Source of the DNA: Pseudomonadota bacterium
Lineage (GTDB): Bacteria; Desulfobacterota; Desulfovibrionia; Desulfovibrionales; Desulfovibrionaceae
Direction: 5' to 3'
Assembly (NCBI GenBank): GCA_023450535.1
Contig: JAEXGX010000373.1
Location: 1 to 7,692, forward strand
Length of the DNA stretch: 7,692 bases
The notes under the pieces: model-generated
What the model was told of the DNA's origin: nothing
Seen by the model: only the letters and a program-made list of their open reading frames with translations
Database searches by the model: none
Made by a program: the position numbers and the translations under genes
Part shown: piece after piece, positions 6,398-7,692 of the stretch
Layout: each line of letters opens with the position of its first letter
How positions within the stretch are numbered: position 1 is the first letter of the stretch

Positions 6398-7294
6398 ATG
6401 AGCGAAGGCGTGATCTATAATATCCAGCGGATGTCTGTGCATGACGGGCCGGGGATACGCACAACGGTTTTTTTTAAGGGATGCCCTCTGCGTTGTCTGT
6501 GGTGCAGTAATCCGGAATCACAGGCCTTTACGCCGCAGATGATGTTTTTTGACAATCTTTGTATGTCTTGTGGGAGCTGCATTGAAGCATGCCCGCATGG
6601 TGCGGTGATGCAGAAGGAAAACGGCGTCTATGGCCGGGATACGGAAAAGTGCACGCATTGCGGCGCGTGCACCGAGCATTGTCCGAGTAAGGCCCGGGTC
6701 ATGTCGGGCGAAGCCATGTCCGTGGAAAAAATTCTTGATGTTGTGCGCAGGGATTCGCTTTTTTATGAAAATTCCGGAGGAGGGGTAACCCTCGGCGGCG
6801 GTGAGCCCACGGCAGGAGCCGAGTTCTTCCTCGATGTTCTCCAGGCTCTGCATGACGAAGCGTTCCATGTGGCCGTGGATACCTGCGGTTTTTGTCCCGC
6901 AGAACGTTTTGATAAGACTCTGGCACTTGCCGATCTTTTTCTTTTTGACTGCAAACATATGGATGCAGCGGAACACAAGCGCCTCACCGGACAGGACAAT
7001 GTACTCATCCAGCGCAACCTGCATGCGGTACTTGACGCAGGAACACCCGTGCGCATCCGCATGCCGCTGATGCCGGGTCTCAATGATACAGAGGAAAATA
7101 TCGCGGCCATGGCCGAACTTTTACTTCCCTACGGAAAGAAAAGTGTGGATGTCATGCCGTGCCACGCCTTTGGACGCAACAAATATCTTGCTCTTGGCAG
7201 GCCTTTACCCTCGGTGGAGCAGTACCGTCCCGAGCAATTGAAAGATGTGCTGGCCCGTTTTGAACGGCATGGGCTTTCCCCGATAATCGTATGA
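6398..7294 (+). CDS. Glycyl radical enzyme activase (radical SAM, two extra 4Fe-4S sites)
   Basis: This 298-residue protein uses S-adenosylmethionine and a 4Fe-4S cluster to abstract a hydrogen from the glycine of its partner, here presumably Gly789 of the GRE just upstream. The radical-SAM triad is Cys29, Cys33 and Cys36 in GCPLRCLWC. An inserted ferredoxin domain has two CxxCxxCxxxC sets: Cys55/58/61/65 and Cys85/88/91/95. The SAM-contact motif GGGEPT is at 133-138. Length and domain order are those of activases for lyase-type GREs, not the shorter PFL activase. The ATG is chosen for the GGAGG at 6389-6393 and because the family sequence begins there (GVIYNIQRMSVHDGPGIRTT). An in-frame ATG at 6287 would add a low-complexity glycine-rich stretch and is rejected. 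It lies 123 bases after the GRE and 16 before the selenoprotein candidate. Confidence 0.95.
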   Translation: MSEGVIYNIQRMSVHDGPGIRTTVFFKGCPLRCLWCSNPESQAFTPQMMFFDNLCMSCGSCIEACPHGAVMQKENGVYGRDTEKCTHCGACTEHCPSKARVMSGEAMSVEKILDVVRRDSLFYENSGGGVTLGGGEPTAGAEFFLDVLQALHDEAFHVAVDTCGFCPAERFDKTLALADLFLFDCKHMDAAEHKRLTGQDNVLIQRNLHAVLDAGTPVRIRMPLMPGLNDTEENIAAMAELLLPYGKKSVDVMPCHAFGRNKYLALGRPLPSVEQYRPEQLKDVLARFERHGLSPIIV

Positions 7295-7298
7295 TTTC

Positions 7299-7313
7299 AG
7301 GAGGTTTTTCTTG
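7299..7313 (+). promoter_or_regulatory. Ribosome site that fixes the TTG start of the HesB-like gene
   Basis: AGGAGG (7299-7304) lies 6 bases before TTG (7311-7313). No ATG or GTG in frame at this spacing begins the HesB-like fold, so TTG is the likely start. Confidence 0.75.
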
Positions 7314-7610
7314 TTTACTGTGAATGTTTCCGAAGAATTGTTGGACAAGCTGCGCGGCATGCTTGAGGATGAAGATGAAGGCGTTTGTGTGCGTCTGCGC
7401 GAATATAAGGTCGGAGGAGGATGACATGCCAAGATCGTGCTCGGTCTGGGCATGGATGAGGCGGACGAGGATGAAGACGAGCGGATTCTAATTAAGGATA
7501 TTCCTTTCGCCGCCGAAAGGGATTTTCTCGAGAAATATGGGGTCTCCTTCAATCTTGGCTTGGATGAGAACAGGCAGGTGGTGTTGAGCGTTGCGGAGTC
7601 CTGCGCCTGA
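7311..7610 (+). CDS. HesB/IscA-like selenoprotein, UGA read as selenocysteine
   Basis: This 99-residue protein has a TTG start and an in-frame TGA at 7422-7424 (codon 38). Reading it as selenocysteine (U) gives one continuous HesB/IscA-like domain: VCVRLREYKVGGG, then U38, then HAKIVLGLGMDEADEDED, then IPFAAERDFLEKYGVSFNLGLDE. Family members have a conserved Cys for Fe-S binding at this place after the glycine-rich turn, so U38 replaces a functional Cys. A bacterial SECIS-type hairpin follows the UGA. The C-terminal Cys-Gly-Cys of classical IscA is absent; only one Cys (98) lies near the end. HesB-like selenoproteins are a known class in selenoproteome surveys. It probably helps assemble, repair or sense Fe-S clusters, and its place 16 bases after a three-cluster activase suggests that enzyme as client. 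A frameshift-free nonsense mutation is the less likely alternative. Confidence 0.85.
7422..7454 (+). promoter_or_regulatory. Bacterial SECIS element following the UGA codon
   Basis: Downstream of UGA (7422-7424), bases 7436-7442 pair with 7448-7454 in a 7-bp stem: C-G, G·U, U-A, G-C, C-G, U·G, C-G. The loop is GGUCU (7443-7447). The loop begins 18 bases after the UGA. The E. coli fdhF SECIS, as I recall its sequence, has the same GGUCU bases at the same distance, and these are the bases SelB contacts. A competing stem pairs CATGCC (7425-7430) with GGCATG (7449-7454). Confidence 0.8.
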
Positions 7611-7630
7611 TACATCAGGGAACGACAATG

Positions 7631-7656
7631 GGAGCATTCCAATTTTGAAATGCTCC
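7631..7656 (+). terminator. Hairpin after the operon, possible terminator
   Basis: GGAGCATT (7631-7638) and AATGCTCC (7649-7656) form a perfect 8-bp stem with a 10-base loop, 21 bases after the last stop codon. It is followed by AGGTTTCAT rather than a clean T-run, so termination may be weak. Confidence 0.45.
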
Positions 7657-7692
7657 AGGTTTCATAAAAACGTCCGTCCGAACCGGGAGAGT

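Noticed and set aside
7311..7424. Reading the TGA at 7422 as the stop of a 37-residue peptide or as a pseudogene.
   Set aside because: Family sequence continues in the same frame, the UGA is at the conserved Cys column, and a SECIS-type hairpin follows.
1..7692. CRISPR arrays, tRNA genes, insertion sequences.
   Set aside because: No regularly spaced repeats, no cloverleaf with CCA-type end, and no transposase or terminal inverted repeats were seen.

Overview
The window suggests a member of the Desulfovibrionaceae (Desulfovibrio/Bilophila-like, anaerobic). The grounds are a glycyl radical enzyme (GRE) with its radical-SAM activase, a RocR-like sigma-54 activator, a TauE/SafE family exporter, and a small HesB/IscA-like protein read through an in-frame UGA that looks like a selenocysteine codon. 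This placement is inference from gene content and moderate GC; no rRNA or other marker is present.

Layout. Positions 1-381 (minus) hold the N-terminal 127 codons of an APC-superfamily permease, cut by the window edge. Positions 382-1321 are 940 bases without a supportable protein gene. They contain a CRP/FNR-type palindrome, a very AT-rich block with AAAGAA/TTCTTT inverted repeats, a sigma-54-like element with one-base-short spacing, several hairpins, and two copies of a dispersed repeat. A TauE/SafE family membrane protein follows (1322-2050, plus). It runs tail to tail, only 18 bases apart, into a PAS-AAA+-Fis activator (2069-3544, minus). A divergent promoter region (3545-3832) carries a good -24/-12 promoter. 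It drives the GRE (3833-6274), the activase (6398-7294) and the selenoprotein candidate (7311-7610), followed by a hairpin at 7631-7656.

How the parts may work together (inference). The activator probably senses a small molecule through its PAS domain and switches on the -24/-12 promoter in front of the GRE. The activase uses SAM to place a radical on Gly789 of the GRE, and the HesB-like selenoprotein may help build or protect the activase's three Fe-S clusters. The TauE/SafE protein could export sulfite or another anion made from the substrate, as in sulfonate-degrading GRE clusters. However, the GRE has Cys-Val-Ser where known isethionate, DHPS, choline and diol lyases have Cys-x-Glu, so its reaction is unlikely to be simply one of those.

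Most noteworthy are the selenocysteine codon with a textbook bacterial SECIS hairpin, the atypical active-site motif of the GRE, and a 60-base repeat (45/60 identical, no gaps) shared by the TauE leader and the GRE-activase spacer.
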